From contig CANQFB010000005.1 of assembly GCA_947598205.1 (NCBI GenBank), positions 29,224 through 93,223 of the forward strand: a stretch of DNA of 64,000 nt. Reading direction: 5' to 3'. This stretch comes from an uncultured Clostridia bacterium. Lineage in GTDB: Bacteria; Bacillota; Clostridia; Christensenellales; Borkfalkiaceae. Made by a program: the position numbers and the translations under genes. Positions within the stretch are counted from its first letter, which is position 1; each line of letters opens with the position of its first letter. The notes beneath the pieces are model-generated. The model made no database searches and was not told where the DNA came from. It worked only from the letters and a program-made list of their open reading frames with translations. This document shows, piece by piece, positions 44,284 through 54,750 of the stretch.

Positions 44284-46761
44284 TCAGAGGGTGAAAAAGA
44301 ATTCGCCGTCCTTTTCGTCGAGCGTGACGTAACTGTTTGAGGAGATCTTGCCGAGCAGGATCTCTTCCGAGATCTTATCCTCCACGCGCCGCTGGACTAC
44401 CCGCTTTAAGGGCCGCGCGCCGAACTCTTCGCTATACCCCTCTTCGACGAGCCGCAACTTCGCCCGCTCCGTTACATGCAGGTTGACGTCCTTTTCCTTG
44501 AGCCGCTTCTGGAGGCCCTCCAAGATCTTCCCGCAAATATCGACGGCGTTCTCCCGCGTGAGTTTGTGGAAGATGACGATCTCGTCGATCCTGTTCAAAA
44601 ATTCAGGCTTGAACTGCTTCTTGAGGGCCTCTTCGATCTGTTCCTTCATGCCCTCGTATTCCCCCGCCGCCTCGCCGAAGCCGAGCGCGGGGATCTCCTT
44701 CACCTCGTGCGCACCGACGTTGGAGGTGAGGATGATGATGGTATTCTTGAAGGAGACGACGCGGCCGCGGCTATCTGTGAGCCTTCCGTCGTCGAGGATC
44801 TGCAAAAGAATGTTGAAGACGTCGGGATGGGCCTTTTCGATCTCGTCGAAGAGGACGACGGAATAGGGCCGCAGGCGGACGCGTTCGGAGAGCGTGCCCT
44901 GCGAATCGTCGAACCCGACATATCCGGGAGGCGCGCCGATGAGTTTTGTGACCGAGCCCTTCTCCATATATTCGGACATATCGAGGCGGACCATGGTGCG
45001 TTCGTCGCCGAACATCGCCTCGGCGAGGGCCTTGGAAAGATCGGTCTTCCCCACGCCCGTAGGGCCGACGAAGATAAATGAGCCGATGGGGCGGCCGGGG
45101 TCTTTGAGCCCCGCGCGGGCACGGCGGATGGCGCGGGCGACGGCGCAGACGGCCTCGTCCTGCCCGACGATGCGCTTGTGGAGGTCTTCTTCCAAATGAA
45201 TGAGGCGGGCGCTCTCTTCCTCGGTGAGCTTTGCGACGGGGACGCCCGTCCAATCGCTGACGATGGCGGCGATCTCCTCCGCCCCGATGGAAAGATGAGC
45301 CTCGCTCCTTGCGCTGTTCCATTCCGTGCGAAGGGTGTTGAGGTTCTTCTTGATCTCGTCGATCTCGCCCGTGAGCTTGGCGGCGCGGGTGTAATCTTCC
45401 CACTTTACCGCCTTTTCCCGCTCTGCGGTGAGACGGGCGAGTTTATCCTCCATCTCGCGGAGCTCCGCAGGGCCGTTGTAGGAATTGAGACGGGCGCGGG
45501 AGGCCGCTTCGTCGATGAGGTCGATGGCCTTATCGGGGAGGAAACGGTCGGTGACGTAGCGGTCGGAGAGGTTGACGGCCGCCTCGATCGCGGCATCGGT
45601 GATGGCGACGTTGTGGTGCGCTTCGTACTTATCCTTGAGCCCCTGCAAGATGACGATGGAATCCTCGATGGTGGGCTGTTCGACGAGGACGGGGGTGAAC
45701 CTCCTCGCGAGTGCGGCGTCCTTTTCGATATATTTCCTGTATTCCTCGTTGGTGGTAGCGCCCACCGTCTGGAGTTCGCCGCGGGCGAGCATGGGCTTTA
45801 AGATATTCGAGGCGTCCATATTGTTCTCGGAGGAACTTCCCGCCCCCACGATCATGTGGATCTCGTCGATGAAGAGGATGACGTTCTTATCCTTGATGAT
45901 GGCGTCGGTGACCGTCTTTAAGCGTTCCTCGAAGTCGCCGCGGTATCTCGCCCCCGCCAGAAGCCCCGTGAGATTGAGCGAGAAGACCTTTTTATCGCGC
46001 AGAAGTTCGGGGACGTCCCCCTCGACGATGGCGCGCGCAAGCCCCTCGATGACGGCGCTTTTCCCCACGCCCGGCTCGCCGACGAGGACGGGGTTGTTCT
46101 TCGTCCTGCGCGAGAGGATCTGGATGACCTTCTCGATCTCCTTGCGCCGCCCGATGACGGGATCGAGCTTCCCCTCGCGCGCACGCTGGGTGAGATCGAC
46201 GCCGTACTGCATATAGGGCGGGGGCTCGGAGGGATCTTCTTCCTCGCGGACAGACGACATGAGTTTCCGCGCGTTGGTCCATTTTTGAGCGGGTTCATTG
46301 CGGACATGGGTGGGGGGAACGTCGTCTTCCGCATCGCTGTTCACAAATTTTGCGAGGCGGTCTTCGAGGGCGGAAAGGTCGGTCCCGATGCTCTTCAAAA
46401 GGCGGGCGGCAAGGCTCTCGTCGAGCATGAGGATGGAGAGGAGCATGTGCTCCGTGCCCACGAGAGGACTGAAGGAATTGCTCTCCAAGGCGAGTTCCAA
46501 GGCGCGGTCGATGACCTTCTTGGTGCGCGGAGTGTAGCCGTAGATCGTCCCCCCGTGCTGGACGCAACGGCGGAAGGCCTCGGTATATTTTTCAAGCGTG
46601 GCGCCCGCTTCCACGAGGAGCTTGCCCGCCGTACTGTCGTCGACGCAGAGCATGCCGAAGACGAGATGTTCGGTGCCGATATACGTCGTATCGTAGCGTT
46701 TGGCCGCCTCCTGCGCGATGAGCAGGACCTGATCAAGATGCTCGGTGTTTTTCGTATTCAA
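44284..46761 (-). CDS. clpC: ATP-dependent Clp protease ATP-binding subunit ClpC
   Basis: 825 aa; two Walker A sites (GEPGVGKSAVIEGLA, GPTGVGKTDLSKALAE), Clp N-domain, UVR-like middle region. Confidence 0.97.
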   Translation of the reverse strand: MNTKNTEHLDQVLLIAQEAAKRYDTTYIGTEHLVFGMLCVDDSTAGKLLVEAGATLEKYTEAFRRCVQHGGTIYGYTPRTKKVIDRALELALESNSFSPLVGTEHMLLSILMLDESLAARLLKSIGTDLSALEDRLAKFVNSDAEDDVPPTHVRNEPAQKWTNARKLMSSVREEEDPSEPPPYMQYGVDLTQRAREGKLDPVIGRRKEIEKVIQILSRRTKNNPVLVGEPGVGKSAVIEGLARAIVEGDVPELLRDKKVFSLNLTGLLAGARYRGDFEERLKTVTDAIIKDKNVILFIDEIHMIVGAGSSSENNMDASNILKPMLARGELQTVGATTNEEYRKYIEKDAALARRFTPVLVEQPTIEDSIVILQGLKDKYEAHHNVAITDAAIEAAVNLSDRYVTDRFLPDKAIDLIDEAASRARLNSYNGPAELREMEDKLARLTAEREKAVKWEDYTRAAKLTGEIDEIKKNLNTLRTEWNSARSEAHLSIGAEEIAAIVSDWTGVPVAKLTEEESARLIHLEEDLHKRIVGQDEAVCAVARAIRRARAGLKDPGRPIGSFIFVGPTGVGKTDLSKALAEAMFGDERTMVRLDMSEYMEKGSVTKLIGAPPGYVGFDDSQGTLSERVRLRPYSVVLFDEIEKAHPDVFNILLQILDDGRLTDSRGRVVSFKNTIIILTSNVGAHEVKEIPALGFGEAAGEYEGMKEQIEEALKKQFKPEFLNRIDEIVIFHKLTRENAVDICGKILEGLQKRLKEKDVNLHVTERAKLRLVEEGYSEEFGARPLKRVVQRRVEDKISEEILLGKISSNSYVTLDEKDGEFFFTL

Positions 46762-46774
46762 AGTGATCCTCCGA

Positions 46775-47818
46775 TCAGAATAATTTCATTGCCCGAAGGG
46801 CCTGTGCGACATATTCCGCCCGCAATTCGCTCTGCCGCTCTGCGTTCGCCGCCTCTCCGCTCCTGTATTTGAGCCCGCCCGGCCGCATGGCGATCTGAAG
46901 TTCGTCGAGCGCGTCCATCCGTCCGTCCGCGCCGCCCCCGTCGCCGAAGAGCCCCAGCGCGATGCCGAGTTTGATATCGGAGATGCGGCTCACGAACTCC
47001 CGTTCTTCGAGAAGGCGGCAACAGGACAAGACGCCGAGCGAGCGGAAGATGCGGTCCTCGAGAGAACGCCCCTCCTCCACCTTCATGCGGGTGCGCTCCG
47101 CAAGCTCCATATCGACGAGTTTTGTGACCGTCTGTTCCACTTCCTCGAGGATATTCACCTCCGAGAGGCCGAGGGTCACCTCGTTGCTGATCTGGAAGAG
47201 GTCTCCCTCCGCGCCGCTCCCCTCCCCGAACACGCCGCGCACGGTGAGGCCGAGGCGGGTCAGGGTGGGCATGATGCGCTTGATCCGCCCCCGCCGCGAG
47301 AGGGCGGGCAAGAAGAGCATGACGGACGCCCGAAGCCCCGTGCCGAGGTTGGTCGGGCAGGCGGTGAGGTAGCCCAGCTCTTCATCGTATGCAAAGGGAA
47401 TGGAATCTGAGATGATGTCGTCGATGCCCGAGATGCGCTCGTAGGCGCGGGAGAGATCGAGCCCCTTCATGAAGTACTGCTCGCGGACATGGTCCTCTTC
47501 GTTGATCATGACGGAGATGCTCTCGTCCTCCGAGACGAGGGCGGCCGAGATCCCTTTGTGGGCGATGAGATCGCGCGAGATGAGGTAGCGCTCCTTGAGA
47601 AGTTCAGCCTCCGCATCCGAGATCTTCTTCATCTCATAGAGGCGGAATTCCTCCATGCTCGTGAGCTCCGCCGAAAGGAGGCGGATCATCTCGCTGGCCT
47701 GTTCCTCCGCGTGGGGGTCCTTCATGAGGAGCGCGGGAAAGGGGTAATCTTTGAAGTTGCGGGCGAGGCGGATGCGCGAAGAGACTGCGACGCTCTCATA
47801 TTCGAGTTTGGGGCTCAT
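46775..47818 (-). CDS. mcsB: Protein-arginine kinase McsB
   Basis: VSSRIRLARNFKDYPF, NEEDHVREQYF, LGYLTACPTNLGTGLRASVMLFLPAL (guanido-kinase signatures). Confidence 0.96.
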   Translation of the reverse strand: MSPKLEYESVAVSSRIRLARNFKDYPFPALLMKDPHAEEQASEMIRLLSAELTSMEEFRLYEMKKISDAEAELLKERYLISRDLIAHKGISAALVSEDESISVMINEEDHVREQYFMKGLDLSRAYERISGIDDIISDSIPFAYDEELGYLTACPTNLGTGLRASVMLFLPALSRRGRIKRIMPTLTRLGLTVRGVFGEGSGAEGDLFQISNEVTLGLSEVNILEEVEQTVTKLVDMELAERTRMKVEEGRSLEDRIFRSLGVLSCCRLLEEREFVSRISDIKLGIALGLFGDGGGADGRMDALDELQIAMRPGGLKYRSGEAANAERQSELRAEYVAQALRAMKLF

Positions 47819-48312
47819 TCTTCGCCCTCCCCGCCGTAAAGCCGTCTGTTGATGTTCGCGAGCCTGCTTTTGAGCTTCCTCGCGACGAAATCGTCTCCCT
47901 CCGCCTCCGCCGCACGGATACAGGTCTTGAGCCGCTCCTGTTCGTGTACGAGTTCGCGGATGGTATCGTACTGCTCGTCCGCCAGACCGCTCGGGGCCTT
48001 TCCCTCATGGTGAAGTTTTCCCTGCGCATACCGCACGGCGGGAAGGAGTTCGGTGCGGAACGCCGTATAGCAATAGGCGCAACCCAAAAGCCCCGTGTGG
48101 CGGAAGGCCGCGAGGGTGGTGCCGCAGGCGGGGCAACATTTCTCCCCCTTCTCCTCCCCGCCCACGAAGGACGCGAAAAAATCGCCCCCTTCCCCGCGTT
48201 CGGGGTAGAGCTTTTCGTAGCACTCCGCGCAGAGGGAGAGGGTGATCTCTTTCCCTTCCGCATCGCGCTTATAGAGTTTTGCGGAATTTTTTCCGCAACA
48301 TGCACACAGCAT
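47815..48312 (-). CDS. mcsA: McsA-like zinc-finger activator of protein arginine kinase
   Basis: CACCGKNSAK, CAECYEKL, CCPACGTTL, GCAYCYTAF paired CX2C motifs; C-terminal UVR-like segment. Confidence 0.92.
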   Translation of the reverse strand: MLCACCGKNSAKLYKRDAEGKEITLSLCAECYEKLYPERGEGGDFFASFVGGEEKGEKCCPACGTTLAAFRHTGLLGCAYCYTAFRTELLPAVRYAQGKLHHEGKAPSGLADEQYDTIRELVHEQERLKTCIRAAEAEGDDFVARKLKSRLANINRRLYGGEGEE

Positions 48313-48324
48313 AGCTTCCTCCGC

Positions 48325-48561
48325 TTACCTCCCGGAGAGGACCTCCTCGAAGCGGTATTTTTGTTGAACGGAAGGGTATTTTTCGCGGTCTACCTCGGAG
48401 AGGAACATCGCAAGCGGCCGCGCCCAAAGCCCGCCCTCGCCATAGAGGGGGCGGTAGAGGACGAGCTCTTCGCCCGTCTCGCTCTCTCTGGCCGTCCCTT
48501 CGACGCGATAGTAATTGCCCTTGAAATGGCGGTAGACGCCGCCGATCTTGAGCTCACGCAT
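48325..48561 (-). CDS. DUF1653-family protein
   Basis: MRELKIGGVYRHFKGNYYRVEGTARESETGEELVLYRPLYGEGGLWARPLAMFLSEV. Confidence 0.85.
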   Translation of the reverse strand: MRELKIGGVYRHFKGNYYRVEGTARESETGEELVLYRPLYGEGGLWARPLAMFLSEVDREKYPSVQQKYRFEEVLSGR

Positions 48562-49627
48562 CGCATTTCTCCCCGTAATGTTCCGAAAGAAAGGCCCACA
48601 TATCGCCGACATCGGGGAAATGATAATCGCCGTAGGGGCAGTGCACCGTGAGGATGGGGAATCCCTTGTGTTCTCCCCTTTGGATGCGCTCCACCTCTTC
48701 CCACTTCAGAAAGACGCTCTCGCGCCGCTCGGTCTCCCGCCAATAGATCCCCTCCCCATAGGCGGCGAGCATGCCGCGCGCCCGCACGAAGGAGATGGAG
48801 GAGCGGGCGAGGAAGAACGCGCCGAAGACGCCGAGCACGATACCCGCGGTCATGTTGAAGAGAATCGCAATGGGAACTCCCGCCGCGATGAGCGCGAGCC
48901 CCAGCCCGCCCGTTATGAGCGCGCGTCTGCGTTTTTTCCTATCGGGAAGATAGCATTTTTTCTGCGGTTTGAACTTTTTGCCCGAGGGCATGTCCGAAGG
49001 CATATGCTCGCCGAGCGCTTCGATTCCGTATTTTTCGAGGGTATGAAAGAGGCGGTCTTTCGCGTCCGTCTGCACGAGCGCGGGCGGATCGTCTTTGGAG
49101 ACGGCCCATTCCTTCTCTATATAGCGGCGGGGGATCTCGAGCACGACCGACCATTTCCCCTTCTCGCGGGGAAGAATGCGCGTGCAAACGGAAAAGACGC
49201 GGATCTCGGAATAGGGGATGAAGATCTCCCGGTCCCCCTCCTCGCCGTGCAGGCGGAGCCTGTCTTCGCAGAAGGTCGCGAGCGTCCCTTCTCCCACATA
49301 GAAACTATCCTCCCCGTCGCACCGCTCGCAATAGTCGGTAAGGCGCAAATCGAGGCGGGCAGAGAGTTTGCCGAAGAGGACGGCGAGCAGGGCGAAGAGG
49401 ACGGCGCCGCCCCCGAACCCCGCCGCAAGATAGTAGCAGAGCGTTGCCGCGCCGCGGTTGAACTCCGCCACGATGGCGGCGACAAAGACGCCCAGAAGGC
49501 AGGCGATGGCAAGGCCCGCCGAGGCGACCGTAAGGACGCCGAGAAAGCGCACCGTGCGCCGAAGCGTTCTACGCTTTTTTGCCCGCTCTTCTTCATGCGC
49601 GGGAATAGGAATTTCTCTCATATTCAT
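48554..49627 (-). CDS. Hypothetical membrane protein
   Basis: Two hydrophobic hairpins with soluble domains between; start set to the ATG after a GAGGATG-type RBS. Confidence 0.65.
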   Translation of the reverse strand: MNMREIPIPAHEEERAKKRRTLRRTVRFLGVLTVASAGLAIACLLGVFVAAIVAEFNRGAATLCYYLAAGFGGGAVLFALLAVLFGKLSARLDLRLTDYCERCDGEDSFYVGEGTLATFCEDRLRLHGEEGDREIFIPYSEIRVFSVCTRILPREKGKWSVVLEIPRRYIEKEWAVSKDDPPALVQTDAKDRLFHTLEKYGIEALGEHMPSDMPSGKKFKPQKKCYLPDRKKRRRALITGGLGLALIAAGVPIAILFNMTAGIVLGVFGAFFLARSSISFVRARGMLAAYGEGIYWRETERRESVFLKWEEVERIQRGEHKGFPILTVHCPYGDYHFPDVGDMWAFLSEHYGEKCDA

Positions 49628-49677
49628 CCTCCTGTGAAGACGGAAAGGCGCCCCATGTCCGTACAAGGGCGCAAAGA

Positions 49678-50289
49678 TCAACGGCTCGGCCTCAACCGCT
49701 TCCACCAGAGGAAGAAGAAGAGGGCGAGGAACTGTAAGGGCACCCCGATGAGAAAGATGAGCCAAAGCCTCGCATGGGGCGCGATCGAATAGACGGTGAA
49801 ATAGATGCAGGCGAGAGCCGTCCAGATGAGGACGGAAATGGAGACGAGCCGCGCCCACTTATACGACCAGATACAGCTGAAAACGAGCACGATGACCGCC
49901 GAGACGGGAACGGCATACAGAAAGGCCAGCCAGAAGAGCTTCTCCTTCGGAAAGACCACTCCGCCGACGACATAGACGAGCACGGCGACGAGCCAGCACA
50001 AGGCCACCGCACACAGCATGATGATCATGCGCCTTAAGAAGCGCGTCTTGGCGGGCATGATGGCGCGGTCGGGCCGCTCATGGATGAGATCGTCCACCGT
50101 GACGTTGAAGAGGGAGGCGATCTGCGCGAGCGTGCGAATATCGGGGAGGCCGTTCCCCTGCTCCCATTTCGAGACGGACTTATCCGAATAGCCGAGCTTC
50201 TCCGCGAGCTCCTGCTGGGTCATATTGGCAGTCTTGCGGAGACGCATGACGTTTTTTCCGATGATTTCCGAAAGATCCCTTTCTTCCAT
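49678..50289 (-). CDS. XRE-family HTH regulator with C-terminal membrane domain
   Basis: NVMRLRKTANMTQQELAEKLGYSDKSVSKWEQGNGLPDIRTLAQIASLFNVTVDDLI plus TM segments. Confidence 0.85.
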   Translation of the reverse strand: MEERDLSEIIGKNVMRLRKTANMTQQELAEKLGYSDKSVSKWEQGNGLPDIRTLAQIASLFNVTVDDLIHERPDRAIMPAKTRFLRRMIIMLCAVALCWLVAVLVYVVGGVVFPKEKLFWLAFLYAVPVSAVIVLVFSCIWSYKWARLVSISVLIWTALACIYFTVYSIAPHARLWLIFLIGVPLQFLALFFFLWWKRLRPSR

Positions 50290-50448
50290 AGCTCCATTAT
50301 AACGCGTGCGCGCGCGTTTGTCAACCGTTCTACTGTGAGTAGAATGTGAATTTACAAACTCTACCGCCCCGATCCCACAAGAAAAGGGACGGGCAGATCG
50401 GCCCGTCTCTTTCTCATCTTAAGTATTTCTTTGGTATGTGCAAAGGGC

Positions 50449-51024
50449 TTATTTGGGCGCCTTGCAGAGGAGAAGGTAAGCGGGCTTGGACGCGCTCTCC
50501 TTCGCGGGGAAATAGCGCTTCAGAAGCCCTTTGAAGCCTGCGCCGTGGCGCGCTTCATCCTTGGCCATCTCGTGGACGGTATCGTGGATCGCATCGTAGC
50601 CGAGTTCCTTCGCGCGCTTTGCAAGGGCGAGTTTGCCTTCGCATGCGCCCGCCTCCGCGGCGGCGCGGAGCTCGAGGTTCTTCTTGGTGGAAGGGGTGAC
50701 GACTTCGCCCAAAAGTTCGGCGAATTTGGATGCGTGATCGGCCTCCTCATAGGCATAGCGCTTGTAGGCCTCGGCGATCTCGGGATAGCCTTCCCTCTCG
50801 GCGACGCGCGCCATTGCGAGGTACATGCCCACTTCGGTGCACTCCCCCTGGAAGTTGGCGCGAAGGCCGTCCATCACCTCTTGGTCTTCGACAACGCCGT
50901 CGCCGACGTGGTGCTCGCAAGCAAATTCCTTCTCTTCGATGGGCTCGAACTTCCTCGCCTTGCAGACGGGGCAGACTTCGCAGTCGTCGGGCACGATCTC
51001 ACCGCAAACAGCACATCTTTTCAT
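50449..51024 (-). CDS. Reverse rubrerythrin-type protein (N-terminal rubredoxin domain)
   Basis: [29 protein letters not shown] followed by a ferritin-like four-helix domain. Confidence 0.9.
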   Translation of the reverse strand: MKRCAVCGEIVPDDCEVCPVCKARKFEPIEEKEFACEHHVGDGVVEDQEVMDGLRANFQGECTEVGMYLAMARVAEREGYPEIAEAYKRYAYEEADHASKFAELLGEVVTPSTKKNLELRAAAEAGACEGKLALAKRAKELGYDAIHDTVHEMAKDEARHGAGFKGLLKRYFPAKESASKPAYLLLCKAPK

Positions 51025-51115
51025 GATAGTTATCTCCTTATTGATGAAATTCTGCGTCTATTATATCATAAAGAAAACGCCTTGGCAATACGTTTGAAAA
51101 AATAAAAAAAGAAAA

Positions 51116-51772
51116 TTATTTTCCCTGCCAAAGGCGATTGCAGAAGGCGAGAAGTTCGCGCGGGGAGGAGACGAAACGCTCCGCCCCTACCGCCTCGAGC
51201 TGTGCCTTGGAACGGTATCCCCAGAGCACAAAGACCCCGCCCATGCCCGCGTTCCGTGCCGTTAAAACGTCCGCCTCGCCGTCGCCGACGAAGAGACAAT
51301 CTTCCGTCTTTGCCCCCATTTTTTTCGCCGCATGGAGGGAGAGCGCCGCGTCGGGCTTAATGGGAAATTCCCCGCTGTCGCCGCCCACAAAATCGATGAG
51401 GCCGCCGAAGAACTGCTCCACCGTCCTCTGTGCGGCCTCCGCGGGCTTATTGGTGACGACGGCGCGCCCGATCCCCATCTCCTTGAGCGTGCGAAGGAGC
51501 GTTTCGATCCCCGCGAAGGGATGGGTGAGCGCGTTCGCGCTTGCCGCATAACGGGCGCGGAAATCGGCATACACCGCCCCAAAATCGGGAGCTCCTGCGG
51601 GAAGGGCGCGCTCCACAAGTTTCTTTGCCCCGTCTCCGATAAAGGCGCGCGTCTCTTCGGCGGAAAGGAGCGGATAGCCGAACCCGGAGAGCGTCTCGTT
51701 GAGGGAGAGGCGAATATCGGGAAGGGTATCGATGAGCGTCCCGTCCAGATCAAACAGAACGGCCTTTCCCAT
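51116..51772 (-). CDS. HAD-family phosphatase (phosphoglycolate phosphatase-like)
   Basis: MGKAVLFDLDGTLIDTLPDI, VVTNKPAEAAQ, LFVGDGEADVLTARNAGM; ATG overlaps the argS stop. Confidence 0.88.
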   Translation of the reverse strand: MGKAVLFDLDGTLIDTLPDIRLSLNETLSGFGYPLLSAEETRAFIGDGAKKLVERALPAGAPDFGAVYADFRARYAASANALTHPFAGIETLLRTLKEMGIGRAVVTNKPAEAAQRTVEQFFGGLIDFVGGDSGEFPIKPDAALSLHAAKKMGAKTEDCLFVGDGEADVLTARNAGMGGVFVLWGYRSKAQLEAVGAERFVSSPRELLAFCNRLWQGK

Positions 51773-53463
51773 CACATCTTCTCGGGAACGCCGATGCCGA
51801 GAAGGGTCAGGGCGTTCGTCAGAGTCGTGAGGGTCGCCTCGGTGATACGCAGGCGAAATGCCCGTACCATGTCCGAATCCGCCCCCATGATCTTGCAGTC
51901 GATATAGAATTTGTTGAACTTTTGCGCCACATCTACGCAATACCGCGCGACGATGCTCGGCTCATAGGCGTTCGCCGCCGATCTCACGACGTCGGGGAAC
52001 TCTGCGAGCGCCTTCAGAAGGTCGAACTCCTGCGCGCAGGGCTCCGAAGCCGTTGCGCCCTTCCACGCGATCCCCTTCCCTCTCGCCTTTTCGAGGACGG
52101 AATTTGCGCGGGCGCATGTGTATTGCACATAGACGCTCGTCTCGCCGTCGAAGTTGAGCGCCTTATCATAGGAGAAGACAATATCCTTGATCTTGCTGTT
52201 GTAGAGCGCGCCGAAGACGACGGCCCCCACGCCCACCTTCTCGGCCACCGCCTCCTTCTCTTCGAGGTCGGGGTTCTTCTCCGAAATGATGGCGAATGCC
52301 TTCTCCACACAGCGGGAGATGACGTCTTCGAGCCATACGACGTTGCCCTTTCTCGTGGACATGGCCCCCTCCTCGAGGCTCACCATGCCGTAGGCGACGT
52401 GGACGAGATCCTTCGCCCAATCCTTCCCCATGAGCTCCAAGACCTTGAAGACCTGCCTGAAGTGCAAATTTTGCTGGTAGGCGACGACATAGAGGCACTT
52501 TTCAAAATCATAGGTGTTCTTGCGGTAGATCGCGGCGGCGAGGTCGCGGGTGGCGTAGAGCGATGCGCCGTCCGAGCGCAGAATGAGGCAAGGCGGCATG
52601 CCGTAGGGCTCGAGATCGACGATCTGCGCCCCCTGGCTTTCGACGAGAAGGCCCTTCTCTTTGAGTTCGTCGATGACGGGTTGCATCTTATCGGTGTAGA
52701 AGCGTTCACCTGCGTAGCTATCAAAGGTGATGTGAAGGCGGTCGTAGATCTTCTGCACATAGGCAAGGGTGAGGCGTTTGAACCACTCGAAGAGTTCGTT
52801 CGCCTCTTTATCCCCGCTCTCGATGAGGCGGAAATATTCGCGCGCTTCGGCCTCCATCTCCTCCGTCGCCTCGCGGTTGAAGCGCACATAGAGGTCGTTC
52901 ACGGCGTGGATGCCGCCCCTTTCCACCTCTTCGCGCTCCCCCCAATGTTTGTAGGCGCAGATGAGCTTGCCGAACTGCGTGCCGTAGTCGCCGAGGTGGT
53001 TGATGCCCACCGCCTTATATCCGAGGAAATTGTAGATGCGGTAGAGCGCCCCGCCGAGCACCGTCGTCGAGAGATGCCCGATATGGAAGGGCTTTGCGAT
53101 ATTGACGGAAGAATAGTCGATACAGACGGTCTTTCCCCTACCCATGTCCGAGGAGCCGTATTTCGATCCCTCATCTTCGATGCGGTCGAGGGTCTCCTTT
53201 GCGAGCCCCGTTCTATTCAGGCTGAAGTTGAGATAGCCGTTCAAGGCCGCGGCCCTTTCCACCACCTCGTCGGCGGGATAGGCGCGCGCAAGCTCCTCGG
53301 CGATGAGCGCGGGGGATTTGTGCAAGATCTTCGCGAATTTGAAACAGGGCAGGGCGAGATCCCCCATCCCCGCATCGGGCGGAACGACGATGCAACCCGC
53401 GATCTCCTCGGGGCTGACCCCCTCCACGTGCAATCTTTGTGCGATATAAGCCTTATGATCCAT
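51772..53463 (-). CDS. argS: Arginyl-tRNA synthetase
   Basis: IDYSSVNIAKPFHIGHLSTTVLGGALYRIYNFLGYKAVGINHLGDYGTQFGKLI and anticodon-binding C-terminus. Confidence 0.97.
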   Translation of the reverse strand: MDHKAYIAQRLHVEGVSPEEIAGCIVVPPDAGMGDLALPCFKFAKILHKSPALIAEELARAYPADEVVERAAALNGYLNFSLNRTGLAKETLDRIEDEGSKYGSSDMGRGKTVCIDYSSVNIAKPFHIGHLSTTVLGGALYRIYNFLGYKAVGINHLGDYGTQFGKLICAYKHWGEREEVERGGIHAVNDLYVRFNREATEEMEAEAREYFRLIESGDKEANELFEWFKRLTLAYVQKIYDRLHITFDSYAGERFYTDKMQPVIDELKEKGLLVESQGAQIVDLEPYGMPPCLILRSDGASLYATRDLAAAIYRKNTYDFEKCLYVVAYQQNLHFRQVFKVLELMGKDWAKDLVHVAYGMVSLEEGAMSTRKGNVVWLEDVISRCVEKAFAIISEKNPDLEEKEAVAEKVGVGAVVFGALYNSKIKDIVFSYDKALNFDGETSVYVQYTCARANSVLEKARGKGIAWKGATASEPCAQEFDLLKALAEFPDVVRSAANAYEPSIVARYCVDVAQKFNKFYIDCKIMGADSDMVRAFRLRITEATLTTLTNALTLLGIGVPEKM

Positions 53464-53585
53464 TTGCATCTCCTTTGTCAAAATCCTATTTTACCATATT
53501 TTTGTATTTTAAGCAACCGAAAGACTTGCCCATTCCGAGAAAATGTTTTATAATAGACGGCGAAGATCTGATTGGAGATATTGCC

Positions 53586-54686
53586 ATGAAACTCGGAGTC
53601 GTGGGGCTTCCCAACGTCGGGAAATCCACCCTGTTCAACGCCATCACCCATGCGGGCGCGGAGGCGGCCAATTACCCCTTCTGCACCATCGAACCCAACG
53701 TCGGCGTCGTCGCCGTGCCCGACGAGCGTCTCGAAAAACTCGCCGCCCTCTATTCAAGCAAGAAAGTGACCCCCGCCGTCGTCGAATTCGTCGATATTGC
53801 AGGTCTCGTGAAAGGGGCGAGCCGCGGCGAAGGTCTCGGGAATAAGTTCCTCTCGCATATCCGCGAGGTCGACGCCATCGTCCACGTCGTCCGTTGCTTC
53901 GAGGATGAAAATATCACCCACGTCGAAAATTCCATCGATCCCGTCCGCGACATCACGACTATCAACTTGGAGCTCATTCTCGCAGACATCGAGGCCGTCG
54001 AAAAGCGGGAAGACCGCATCCGCAACGCCGCCCGCGGCGGTTCGGATAAGGCGGCTTCGGCGGAATTTGCCTTCCTCGGGCGGTTGAAGGCCCATCTCGA
54101 GGAGGAAAAACCCGCCTCCTCCCTTGCCGTCTCCGAAGAAGAGAAGGCTCTTCTCGACAACCTCTTCCTCCTCTCGGCGAAGCCCGTCATCTACTGCGCG
54201 AACATCAAAGAGGCGGACATGGGTACCCCCGATGAGCTCTTGCCCCTTGTTCAAGCCGTAAAAAAATACGCCGCAGAGCACGGCGCGGAGACCATCGTCG
54301 TATGCGCAAAGACGGAGGAGGAGCTCGCCCAAATGGACGAAGAGGACAGGACAATCTTTCTGGAGGAATTCGGCCTCAAGGAGAGCGGGCTTTCCAAGCT
54401 CATCAAGGCCTCCTATTCCCTGCTCGGGCTCATCTCCTATCTCACCGCGGGCGAAAAAGAGACCCGCGCGTGGACCATCGTGAAGGGGACCAAAGCCCCG
54501 CAGGCCGCAGGAAAGATCCACTCCGATTTCGAGAAGGGCTTCATCCGCGCCGAAGTCGTCGACTACGAGACCTTGCTCGACTGCGGAGGGCTCGCGGGCG
54601 CGCGCGAAAAGGGCAAGGTCCGCTCGGAGGGCAAGGACTATGTGATGAAGGACGGCGACGTCGTCCTCTTCCGCTTCAACGTATAA
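53586..54686 (+). CDS. ychF: Redox-regulated ATPase YchF
   Basis: MKLGVVGLPNVGKSTLFNAITHAGAEAANYPFCTIEPNVGVV; C-terminal TGS-like domain. Confidence 0.96.
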   Translation: MKLGVVGLPNVGKSTLFNAITHAGAEAANYPFCTIEPNVGVVAVPDERLEKLAALYSSKKVTPAVVEFVDIAGLVKGASRGEGLGNKFLSHIREVDAIVHVVRCFEDENITHVENSIDPVRDITTINLELILADIEAVEKREDRIRNAARGGSDKAASAEFAFLGRLKAHLEEEKPASSLAVSEEEKALLDNLFLLSAKPVIYCANIKEADMGTPDELLPLVQAVKKYAAEHGAETIVVCAKTEEELAQMDEEDRTIFLEEFGLKESGLSKLIKASYSLLGLISYLTAGEKETRAWTIVKGTKAPQAAGKIHSDFEKGFIRAEVVDYETLLDCGGLAGAREKGKVRSEGKDYVMKDGDVVLFRFNV

Positions 54687-54708
54687 AATAATCCGATAAA
54701 ACGTAAAT

Positions 54709-54740
54709 CCGCCGCTTTCAGAAAAAAGCGGCGGCTTTTT
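54709..54740 (+). terminator. Terminator downstream of ychF
   Basis: CCGCCGCTTT-N6-AAAGCGGCGG followed by TTTTTT. Confidence 0.85.
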
Positions 54741-54750
54741 TGTATTGCGT

